A DNA stretch of 64,000 nucleotides from Capsicum annuum (lineage: Eukaryota > Streptophyta > Magnoliopsida > Solanales > Solanaceae). The notes beneath the pieces are model-generated. The model made no database searches and was not told where the DNA came from. It worked only from the letters and a program-made list of their open reading frames with translations. Below, in pieces: positions 34,401 to 44,642 of the stretch (position 1 is the stretch's first letter; the number at the start of each line of letters is the position of its first letter). The DNA lies in assembly GCF_002878395.1 (NCBI RefSeq), contig NC_061121.1:16306059-16370058 (forward strand), read 5' to 3'. The translations under genes were made by a program, and so were the position numbers.

Positions 34401-37161
34401 GTTAAGAGTGTATGAAAGAATTTTTGAGATGTTTAACTGAAGAAAAATAGGAGAAAGTTACATTTCTTGAGGTTTATAAGTTGTGCAAGGTGAAGGAAAA
34501 GACCAAAATACCCTTACAAAACCACTTCCCAATTGCTGAAAATCTTAGCTGACGACCAAGGCTGAAATGTCGTCAAATTTGTGATAAGTCGTCACAAATG
34601 TCGTCACTTAGGAGCTGGTTTCTGCCTAAGGCTGACGACACTTATGATAAGTTGTCACACTTGTGATAAGTTATCAGAAATGTCATCACTGGGGGCTGGA
34701 TTTTGCCTAAGGCTAACGACTAAATCATCACACTTGTGATAATTTATCAGTAAATGTTGTTAGTCAGTTTTTCAGTCTGACATGCTGGAGTAAAATGGGC
34801 ATAAATCTTTTATCCGGTATTGGATTTGGGAGAAATTTGTATCATTGAAAAGATAATTCAAAGGTATTTCATTTGACATATATTACATCCTCTAATTCGA
34901 TAAACACAAGGAGTTATGGTCAATTGAAGTTGACCCAAGTTTTGACGCTCACTAAAATTTGAACGATAGGAAAGCTTTCAACTTGTCCTTGAGTTAGGGG
35001 ACCTTTATGATCTTAATTCATGCTCAAATAAATTCTCACACTACATAATTATTAACACACTAAATTTACATAGTATTCGAGGCTTTTGGAACATCTACGC
35101 ATATGAATAATGGATTTTCATTCTAGTCCGAAATGTGGGGTGTTACAATCCCATTTGTCAATTTCCAGTGAGCCACCATGATAGTGGTGCGTTGTGGTGG
35201 CCCATAAATTTGAGTTTTCTAGTTCAATTTTTCAATCTTCGTAAAGAAGTTAAAAAGGGCACTTTGGACTTTTTCCAAGCCTCTTAGACCGTACAAACAT
35301 CAGATTTGAAGTCATTCAAAGCATTTTATGAGGTTTTCTTAAGATTTCTCTCAAATAAAAACCCTTAGTACCTAGAACCTCTTCCAAGAATCTCAAGAAT
35401 CCTTCGTAGCTTTCACATATTGAGTTGGAATTCAAGGTTCCCAAGTCAAGGACTTCAAGAATCCCCAGCCAAAAGTGTGAAAAAGGGTCTCAAGAAAGTT
35501 TATTCATCAAAGTTCTTTATTCTAGGTATGTGGGGTTTGAACAAGAACACTCCTTCCATTTTTGTTCCCAATGTTTTGGTTTTTCTTAAAAGATTTTAAT
35601 GTTTACAAAATGAATTATGCCTAAATTGCTATATTTCAAGTATATGAGATTATTGATTTGTTCAAGTTTTGAATTATATGATACTTCACCTATTTTATGA
35701 TTTGAATTGAGAATTAATGTCATGAATTGAATATTCCTTCCATGATTGATGTTTGAAATACTCTTAAGGTTGAAGTAATGATTTATCCTCTATTTTGAAT
35801 TGAGATTTCTTGAATATGTATACATGTTTTAATAACCAATAATGAATTTTGATATATTCTATAGTATTTCAAGAATGATATTGATATCTTCATATCATGG
35901 AAATTTCAAAGCTTGTTAAAGATAGTCTACCAAAGTTTAAAGAAAAGAGTTGATTTTTTATCTTAAGTTAAGAAAGGAATCTAAATCTTGTGATTTGAGT
36001 TAAAGGGAAGAATATTGTCTCCCATTTCATATTGTTGAATTATATAAGGTGGATTTTCCTAAAAGTTCTGAGCCTAGTATGGGAGTAGTACTTAGCACCG
36101 AGTTGGGCTTGATTCCGAGGTCTTATGCCCCAGAACTACGAGCCACCATAGGACTTTATTTATCCCAAGTGGGTTAAGCTAGTGATCACTAAAAGTGAAG
36201 GTTCTACTCTAATGGCAAGGATAGAATAGCTCTCCCCAACGTGAGCAAGATGTTAGACTCCATGTGGATCACATGGTTTATGTCGGTTAGAAGAATCTCC
36301 CAAAGTAGTCCCTATTCTATTTAATAGAAAAGTACATATATTTATAAAGCTATGATTCTAAGATTTCTAAGGTTCTCAAGTGCTATAATCCTTACGTTTT
36401 CAAAGAAGTTCCTTGATTTCATAAGGTTAAAGTGTATGTTCTTAAGGTTGTTGTTTGAAGAATTTATCTATTTCGCAAGTTAAGTGCAAAGGAAGAGTAC
36501 AGATTTAGAAAAGGTGAAATAACTCACGTGATTTATATTGTATGTTTTCTATTCATGATTTATGAGGATTTTATTCAAGATATGTGAGTCACCTATTATA
36601 GCATGCATATTTTCTATAAAGACTTATGATATTGATTATTTATTTGCTTACACCCCCATATTCTCAGTACATTCCCAAATTATTAATCCACATACTTGTC
36701 TGTGTGCTATATTTTCTCATAATTTAGGTTTAGGTGCTCAGTCCCAGCCTCGTCAGTGATCCTTGAGTGCCTTTATCTACATATCCTCAGTGGTGAGTCC
36801 TCATGGTTTAGGGACCGCTTATCTTCAGACGTTCAGTTTATTCAGTAGTTGTTGATCCCTTATCAGTTGTGTATGAGTCAGTTGGGGAACTGTCCCAATG
36901 GCTCTCTAGTTCTTGAGTAGTAGAGGCTTTGTCAGACTAGTTATCAGATTGTTAGTATGTTGAGATTTACAGTATTGGGGTTGTTCAGACCAAGTATTTT
37001 TCTTCGTATTTGTTATCATTATGATATGACCGTACCAGTGATTGTAATACTCATCTTTAAGCAAGCTTTACATGAAGTAGCAGGCTCAAAGGTTTAGCTT
37101 GGGGCTACTTGTATTCTTAAGCACCGTGTGACATCCCGGGACCCATTTTTGGGGCGTTACA
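31453..37161 (+). mobile_element. Element D, solo LTR (itself carrying D2)
   Basis: It runs from TGTAATACCCCAAACTTTTC to TTGGGGCGTTACA with one 3.3 kb insertion (D2). Without D2 it is about 2.37 kb, the normal LTR size here. No internal region, primer site or polypurine tract is found, so it is a solo LTR left by recombination between two LTRs. Flanks GTACA and ATACA differ by one G-to-A change. It belongs to the chromovirus LTR group, with the GTTGGGGAACTGTCCC block near 36888 and an AGGTATGTGGGG leader motif near 35525. The hairpin form seen in C and E is not clear here. Confidence 0.85.
31816..35147 (-). mobile_element. Element D2, solo LTR nested in D
   Basis: 3332 bp from TATAACACCCC (the usual TG changed to TA) to GGGGTGTTACA, flanked by a perfect ATCCC target duplication (31811-31815 and 35148-35152). 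The minus-strand orientation follows from the block TGATGGGACATGTCCCCAAC at 32050 and the hairpin at 34111-34129 (TTGGGT, 7-nt loop, ACCCAA). The U3 part at 34545-34765 carries repeated GTGATAAGT/CGTCA motifs, including TGCCTAAGGCTGACGACA (34625-34642), which closely matches the U3 of the Athila-like LTR F. It is longer than the other LTRs but has no internal region. Confidence 0.85.
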
Positions 37162-37778
37162 ATACAGTACTATATATCCCGTATTTTCATCAGTCTCATT
37201 TATACATGTACTCTCACGTTCAGTTACTTTATATCATCCAGTCAGTATTGTTCATGCATATAAACCCTTGTATTCAGCTTTACCTCATCAAGCATACCAG
37301 TACATTCCCACGTACTAACACATACTTTCTTGCACTTTGACATTTCATATCATAGGTTCGGATGCTCAGGTTCCCAACCGCGCATAGTCAAATTTAGATT
37401 CAGCCAGTAGTAGATTTAGCAATGAGTCCTCATCATTCGAGGATATTCTTTTATTACTTTGATTTAGTAGTTTCAATATTTCAGTAAATAGAGTTAGTTG
37501 GGGGATTGACCCATTTAACTCCTCACTTTCAGATAGTTTAGATTAGAGGCTTTTTAGACTAGATGTTCAGACAGTTTATAGTTTTATAGATACTACCAGA
37601 TGTTATAGTTTCTCAGTGTTTCATATATTTGAACCTTATGGCATTTTAGCCTACTATTCCATCTTTTTACAGTATATTATTCAGTGCTCAGTTACAAATA
37701 TCAGTCATGAGTTAGCTTATGGTCGTTTGGGGTCGTAAGCATCATGTTGTGTTCTGGGTACAGACTATAGGCATTACA
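37162..37778 (+). mobile_element. Element C 3' LTR, second part
   Basis: It resumes after D with ATACAGTACTATATATCCC and ends TAGGCATTACA at 37778. It aligns to 23830-24438 in the 5' LTR. The following CCAAG pairs with CTAAG before the 5' LTR as target duplication of element C. Confidence 0.87.
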
Positions 37779-38911
37779 CCAAGTGTTTGATAAATTGCTT
37801 ATGTGAATAGGAGGGGAAATTCATGACATGATAGCCTATATGCAAGTGTACCTCTTACAAGTGTTTGATAGAATACTTATATGAAAGAGTTATGAACAAG
37901 TAAACATGGTTATGCTTTACTTTCATGCTATCGAGTCCTAGGGGTATGTAATACCCAAAAAATATGATTGTTTACCCAGAGCTATAGTAGTTATAGAACA
38001 GTCTCAGTAGTATCACGAAATAGTAGTATTCAGTTTTAGTTCAGTATATAGTTCCTCAGTCAGTCAACAGAATTTAGTAATAATCCGTCATTCAATGAAA
38101 TTCAGTGAACTCAGTTAGATCAGTCAGTTAACATGATCAGTAACATATTCATCCCAGTCTAGTACAGTCTAAGAATCAGTTTACGGTCTATTCAATTGGG
38201 AGTAGGATTCAGCACCGAGTGAGAGCAGGGATGATGGCTTCCCCGTCAGATAGGAAGAGTCGTTAGTAGCAATCCATTTACTCCATAACTGTGAAGCCAA
38301 CACAGGATAAAGTGTCACTCATCATACTAGGCTTGACTACCTCCCAGGGATTACCCATCAGATTAGACTTGGCCCCGCCCAGGTATCACCCATCAGTTAG
38401 GCTTGGCATCCTAGTCTTTTAAGTGTTAGTACCCATGGCACGGTATTAGCTCCCTTTCAACTAGGGTCACAAGTTGGAAACCACCAGTTCAGATTTGGGG
38501 CATGTTTGTTAGATTATTACCTCCCATAGTTTTAGTTTCAGATTCATTCTTAGTATAAAATTCAGTTCTGTTATACAGATTCATAACTGTCAGATACAGT
38601 CACCCAACTCGATATAGAACTCAAATTAGTTCTAAAGATTTATGACTGTCAGATACAGTCACTCAGTTCAATATAGAACTTAGATCAGTTCTATAGAATC
38701 AAGACTGTTAGATAAAGTCACTCAGCTATCAGTATTATAGTATCAGTAAACTCAGATGTTAGTAAATTAGTATTCAGAAATCTATATCCATTGTTAGCAT
38801 GATATCAGTTACAATTTACGTATTCATGCACGTACTCTTTTTCAGTTACATTAATGCTATTCAGTCAGTTAGTGTTCATGCATATGAACCCATGCATTTA
38901 ACCTACCTCAC
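37779..38911 (+). mobile_element. Element E, LTR fragment 3
   Basis: It continues E after C (CCAAGTGTTTGATAAATTGC) and parallels C's LTR from the corresponding point, including CTATCGAGTCCTAGGGGTAT near 37928 and the TTGGGAGTAGGATTCAGCAC block near 38197. A segment at about 38590-38720 is repeated about three times (CTGTCAGATACAGTCAC variants). It is interrupted by a MITE at 38915. Confidence 0.8.
38580..38725 (+). repeat. Short direct repeats inside element E LTR
   Basis: Three copies of a unit around ACTGTCAGATACAGTCAC, each followed by CTCAATATAGAACT- and AGTTCTA-like text, spaced about 60-65 bp. Related single units occur in other LTRs of the group (for example 51400-51600, genomic strand opposite). 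Confidence 0.6.
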
Positions 38912-38914
38912 TTA

Positions 38915-39345
38915 GGGGTCGTTTGGCAAAGTGTATTAAAATGTTAATGCATGCATTACTTTAATGTGTATTAGTTGTACCTTGTTTGATATACCTTTTT
39001 ACCCTATGTATAACTAATGCAAGCATTAGTTATACACTCTATTATGCATTAAGGTGTGTATTACTAATACCTCAAATCCATGGCATTAGTAATGCAATGG
39101 ATCTAATGCATGCATTAACATGCTTAAAGACTCTATTACCCCTCAAAAACTTGTTTGCATCCTTTCCAACATATCTATTGAGGGTATTACGTAAAAAAAC
39201 AAATTTTTTTTAGAAATTATGTAATTCATGTTTTTTAATACATCGAACCAAAAACTGCATAAGAAAAATACAAGCATAACTAACACAAGCATTACTAATA
39301 CACCATATTTTTGCATTATTCTTATACATTCTACTAAACGACCCC
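38915..39345 (+). mobile_element. Tourist-like MITE (PIF/Harbinger type)
   Basis: 431 bp, bounded by GGGGTCGTTTGG at the left and AAACGACCCC at the right, which form terminal inverted repeats. A TTA duplication lies on both sides (38912-38914 and 39346-39348). The 3-bp TTA duplication and the GGGG-ended repeats fit the PIF/Harbinger MITE class. The interior is AT-rich with many AATGCATGCATTA-like palindromes and encodes no transposase, so it would have moved with a transposase supplied elsewhere. Removing it restores the E LTR (CCTCACTTAGCATTCC). Confidence 0.85.
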
Positions 39346-39348
39346 TTA

Positions 39349-39823
39349 GCATTCCAGTACTCCCAAAGTACTGACGCATACTTTTCTCTTGGACTATGAT
39401 GTATTATATCATAGCTTCAGATGCACGAGCTCTAGACTGAACTTAGAGGCCCAGATTATCAGCAGTAGCTTAGTGGTGAGTCCTCATAGTTTGAGGAAAG
39501 ATGTGTCAGATCAGTATTTCATTACTCAGTTTATTTTAGTAGTGGGAGTTAGTTGGGGACTTGTCCCATCAACTCCTTATTCAAAAAGTTTAATGGCTTT
39601 TCATACTAGAGTATTTATAGACAGTGGGTTCAATTTTGGTATTGATATACCGTATTTAGTATTTATTTAGATTTGAACCTTATGGCAAGTTTTTGCCTAA
39701 TTTCTACATAATTTTTGTATTATTATTTAGTTATTACAACAGGTACCAGACATGGTTTAGCTTGTGGTCCTCTAGGATTATGAGCATCGTGTAGCATCCG
39801 CGGTACAGACTCGGGGCACTACA
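39349..39823 (+). mobile_element. Element E, LTR fragment 4 (LTR end)
   Basis: The last part of the E LTR, ending CTCGGGGCACTACA at 39823. It contains TTGGGGACTTGTCCCATCAA (about 39554), the block common to all chromovirus LTRs here. No TGGTATCA primer site follows, so this end is either a 3' LTR or a solo LTR. The left end is outside the window. Confidence 0.78.
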
Positions 39824-40095
39824 AATATCCTAATCAATGGTTGAATTAATGTGATTGCTACTCTTAGGACGTGATTATGGTATCTGAGGGCATCCTGATC
39901 TCTAGCTCTTGCTTTTTTTTACCTATTTTCCTTTCCTTTAAGCATAATTTCACTTTATTTTCATCAAAAGCCCTACAAGATCCAAAAATTAGAAATTAAT
40001 GCATTCAAATGGAGAATTAGTCTTATTTACAAAATTTATTCATAGAAGTGTGTAAGAATTTGGACGTAAATGAGTGGTAAATTTCCCACTCATCA
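39824..40095 (-). mobile_element. Element H, Athila-like LTR fragment
   Basis: It ends with CCACTCATCA at 40095 (TGATGAGTGG on the minus strand). It is followed by ACACCCTAACTTAAATCTTTG, which parallels the sequence after the LTR of G (ACACCTTCAACTTAAAGAAAT at 60427). The left part is lost to the insertion of E. It is a different family from F and G, since the LTR body is not alike. Confidence 0.6.
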
Positions 40096-41508
40096 ACACC
40101 CTAACTTAAATCTTTGTTATCCTCAAGCAACACTACTATTTGCTTATTAAGACTATGCATTTTGTAAGCCCACTTATACAACTAAATGATCACCATGATT
40201 ACATACTTGATTAGTACTAACAATTGTCCACATGCATGGGAATAACTATTCTCGCACTTCCCTCAAAATTATCATATTCTCAAAAGTACACTAAGTTTAC
40301 ACAAACAATCCATTGATAACCACTCACTCTTAAATTGATACCCGCTATTGTTTGTGGTTCAAATCTACTTCTTTCTCTCGATTTTGGATCATGACAATAT
40401 CACCAAGCTAGGTAAGATTCTATGCCTCCTGAAGAAGGAAAGTCGCATTACACCAAAAATCCTTTATGCTATAAAGGACCAGAATAAGATCACTCACCCT
40501 CACAAAGATTTTCACAATGCACACAGATGTCTTTCCATATGCTTCCATTATTTTCAATCACTGCTAACTCAAATACAATAGGTATGAGATCCCAAAGGGT
40601 TTTTTAAGATTGTAATGTAGGCTCAGGGATGGGTAGGATACATATTTGGGAACATGGTGACTATACCGTCTTTGAACTCCATATTTTACACTATTAGATC
40701 AAACCCGGGGTTGTGGGCCACACTATCTATTTTTGAACCATACAAGCCTATTTTTATCACATTAATTCACCCATATTTCAAAAATATTTTCTATTTATTT
40801 CTATCTTTTGTGAAATCTAATGCTTTTATTTTATCCAATAATTCTTTCCTTTCATTATTTATTCAATGGGTGGTTCCTAGGCATTTTTTTACAAGAATAT
40901 AGCCAACATTCGCCTTCTTTTAAAAATCCTCCACCCCCATGTAGGCTTTTAGCCTCAAGTTGGCATTTTCATGGTCAAGGAGGGTAATGTTCAAAAGAGG
41001 GATCATTTTCCAAAATGGGTTAAGTCTTGCAATATGGTTACCAAAATAAGGGGCACCGACTCAAAGGGGTGACTAAGGATAAAATTTTAAGCAGTTGGTA
41101 GGCTTTTTAGGCTCAAGTGATTTTCCATGTTTGCAAATAAGCCATAAGATGATTTCTCCAACCATGTGTAACCAAGATTAGCATTGAAAGACTAATGGGG
41201 CAAGTTCTTGATGACACAAGTGCACATAAGAATAAACTCATTGCACACGACATGCAAACTTTCCTAGAAGGATCAATTTTATTTCCTACTAGAGATACAC
41301 GGACACTACCTACTAAAGAATTTTCAGTCATAAAACAAGGATAAAGTATTGTCATATACATTGTTCAAGTCTGTGCCTGTGATTTTCATTAAAAAAAAAT
41401 AAGATAGAAGCGGGTGATCATTTTGCATCTCACCACATAATATGGCTATCATTTGCACTCAATCAAGCCATCAGCTCACATTTAGACTTTTGGATGAGTA
41501 ATTCCTTT

Positions 41509-41550
<42 letters not shown>

Positions 41551-41650
41551 NNNNNNNNNNNNNNNNNNNNNNNNNNNNNNNNNNNNNNNNNNNNNNNNNN
41601 NNNNNNNNNNNNNNNNNNNNNNNNNNNNNNNNNNNNNNNNNNNNNNNNNN

Positions 41651-41692
<42 letters not shown>

Positions 41693-42207
41693 TACTTGGC
41701 CGTCATGTATGTCTCATAACTCCAAACATGGCAATTTTTCCTTAAGAATGTTATTACTCAATCTATCTTTGGCAAAGACTCGTCCATCATTATTAGTAAA
41801 AGAAATAAAAATCTAAGAATAAAAATGAGCTAAAAATGCAAACAAATAATTAATCCATAGGTACCATCAGGGTGCCCACAACCCAAATAAAATAAAACTA
41901 TCTGAATAAACATCTTAAAATAAATATCTGCATTATACAAATCAAATATCACCAAATATGAAATAAGTCAACTACAGTGAGAGGCACCCCTAATTAAAAG
42001 TTTGCAGTGTAACTAAAAGCTTGTAGTGTCCCCACTGCATACCAATTACGCATATAAAGAGTTTAGGGGCTCCCTGAAATTACCTCAAGTTTTGATATCA
42101 CTGGTTTTCTCTTCCTCATCATGATCATCAAATCATGGTTTCTCATTATCTGACCACCTGGCTGGAACATCATTATCTGTCTCTACTCTGGAAGTAAAGG
42201 GTATTTT
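40096..42207 (-). mobile_element. Element H, decayed Athila-like internal region, non-coding
   Basis: Parts run parallel to the 3' region of G: ATCCTCAAGCAACACT (40130), TGTAGGCTCAGGGATGG (40615), GTAGGCTTTTAGCCTCAAG (40943) and a TTTAGGCTCAA segment (41107). No protein domain could be read. A TA microsatellite with an assembly gap lies at 41511-41690. The rest holds nothing I can name. Confidence 0.5.
41511..41690. repeat. TA dinucleotide repeat with 100-base assembly gap
   Basis: 40 bases of (AT)n, then N at 41551-41650, then 40 bases of (AT)n. The 100 N are a standard gap of unknown size, so the true length of the microsatellite is not known. Open frames called across it are artefacts. 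Confidence 0.98.
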
Positions 42208-42342
42208 TGTAACACCCCGAGTCTATACCCTGAACGCTACATGGTGTTCATAATTCCTAAGGACCACAAGCTAACTCATGACTAGTACTTGCTGCAATAA
42301 CTGAATAATACTATATAATGCAAAATAATGGGCTCAAATGCC
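42208..42342 (-). mobile_element. Element K, 3' LTR, first part
   Basis: The LTR starts TGTAACACCCCGAGTCTATA at 42208 and breaks off at 42342, where element J is inserted. It resumes at 50743. The LTR terminus and GGACCACAAGCTAACTCATG near 42260 match the minus-strand LTR pattern of A and D2. Confidence 0.78.
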
Positions 42343-44642
42343 TGTAACGCCCCTAAAATATATCCCAAGACATCACACGGTACTTAGGATCACAAGTGAT
42401 CCCAAGATAACCCTTTTACTGGCATAACTCATAAGCAATTGAATAATATGTATAAAATGACTAAGTTTACTGTGCGGAAACATAAAATGATAGAATCTGA
42501 AAAATACAATATAGATACAACTTTTACATTTTGATAAAGTTGAAAAGTGGGACAAAAAATTACAATACTGACTCGACTAACATCTATGAAGCCTCTACTA
42601 TACTGACTATAGATAGCTAGGATGCAACCCTAACTATGAAAAATCATTAGATATGATTAAGAAAGTAAAGAATATAAGTAAAACTAATTGAAGTCCCAAA
42701 AGAAGGAGGACTTATCATCTTGCTGGCTGGAATCTGCAATTTTCTGAGTCTGAGTGTGCACACTAAAACTTGTACCTACATTATGAGACAATGTAGCACA
42801 TAGACGTATATGTGGGTTAGTACTTTGAGGATGTACTGAGTATATGGAGGTGAATGCGTAAGCAAAAACATATCCCATAATCATCATTTATAAAAACAAT
42901 ACATGCTAAATGTAAATGACTCACCTAAGTTGGAATATCTAAAAGACTGAAATATGTAGCAATAAGAACTGAAGCTTGCTTTATAAATCTCAGGATTCAT
43001 AACATTTAGTTCTAAAAGATGTACTTGCACTCTCTCTTTAAATCATATTGTCTAATTGTAGAAGGGACTTACTGTTAAATTTAAAATCTGAAACCTGCTA
43101 TCTTTCTTTAAAACATAATCTAAGTAAAACTTGTGAGCCTTTACACTTAGTTTTCTAAAAGCTTTCTATCATTCTTTTCTTTTGGAACTCGAAGACTTGG
43201 GAGCTTTGAAACTTGTAACTATAAAACTTAAGGAATCTTAAAACAATAACTTTTAAAACATATACTTTTATCTTTAGGTAGAGTAGGGGACGTTTTTTTT
43301 GGGGACTTGGAAACTTAGAACTTTAGGAGACTATGGGACTTTAGGAGTTTCTTCTAACCGACATAAACCATGTGAGCTGACATGGAGTTCAACGTCTTAC
43401 CCATGTTGGGGAGAGCTGTTTTACCCTTGTAATCGAAATAGAACCTTAACTTTAGTGACCACTATCTTAACCAACTAGGGGTATATCATAATCCAACGGT
43501 GGCTCGTAGTTCTGGGGAATGATACCATGGAATCATACCCAACTCGGTGCTAAATACTACTCTCATAATAGGCTTAGAAATTTTAGAAGATCCACCTTAA
43601 AATAGTACAGGATGTATAGTGAAGACCAATTATGTTTCTCTTTGCTTTAAATCATAAGTAATATGGATTCCTATCTTAGCTTAGGATCAAAGATCAATCT
43701 TGCTTAAAATCTGATGCTTGTCAAAGAATATTTAAAAATCATCTTTATTGAATATCAAGACTTTTCAATAAAACATTGAGATCATAGTCTCCTTATAAAC
43801 TCATTACTTGTACATAAGATTCAAAGTATATAACTTTAATGCATCAATAATCATTATAAACTTCAAGCTCAAAAATCATCTTAACAAGGGACTTTCAACA
43901 ATCTCTAACAATATAATGGAAAATAACTTATAACATGAATCTTTTTCTTTCAAATGTAAATGTATGTAAATCTCTTGCAATTCAAGCCTTAAAGAACATG
44001 ACAATTTCATAAATTAAAAATAATAAGGATTGGGTATCACCCTAACTTGTAAATCACTAAATCTTTAATAAAAATCAAAGTTGTGGGACAAGGATGGAAG
44101 ATCTGTCCTTGTTCAAACCCCACATACCTTAATAGTATGGATTTGATGAATTGGATTTGACTTGGAAACCTAGGAAATATTCTTGAATGATTTCTTGGGA
44201 TTATTGAATTGTAAGGCTTAATTCTTGGTTTCTTTCTTGAAGAGAATGACCTGAATTTCTATGGTCTTGTGAGAAAATCTTTAAAAACTCATTCATGGGG
44301 GAAGGGGAGGGTTTATTTGAGTTTTGGTGATGAAAAGTGGGCAAATAATACCGAGGTGTTATTTGGGGTGTTATAAATCGTGTTTGGATGCATAGGAATA
44401 ACGAGGACATGATATGTCTTCTAATAAAGGATATAATTGAGTTGAATCATTTACACTTCTATCATGAAACTGAATTTTGAGTTGTCTTGACTTTACTAGC
44501 TTTAAGGGGGTGATTCAGGCTGAAAGTTTAGGATTCACTTGAAGTGTTCATGATACAATCATACATATTGATTTGGGAAGTGATAACTTATGCAAGTACG
44601 AATCATGAGACAACAAAACTTATATCGTACAAGGGTATTACA
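42343..44642 (-). mobile_element. Element J 3' LTR (left), with divergent U3
   Basis: It aligns with the right LTR (48209-50742) from its start to about 44392 (ending GTTTGGATGCAT). After that point the two differ completely. An LTR-like end (CAAGGGTATTACA) occurs at 44642, but no polypurine tract follows. The right LTR lacks about 46 bp found here near 42370-42416. Sequence near 44090 contains CAAACCCCACATACCTTA, the donor-like leader motif of the D/J/L type. Confidence 0.6.

Noticed and set aside
31816..35147. D2 as a complete element with internal region
   Set aside because: It is longer than the other LTRs, but no inner TG/CA pair, primer site or polypurine tract was found, and leader hairpin and U3 block each occur once.
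41463..41816. Open frames with alternating Tyr and Ile across the N run
   Set aside because: They are translations of (AT)n and of unknown bases, not genes.
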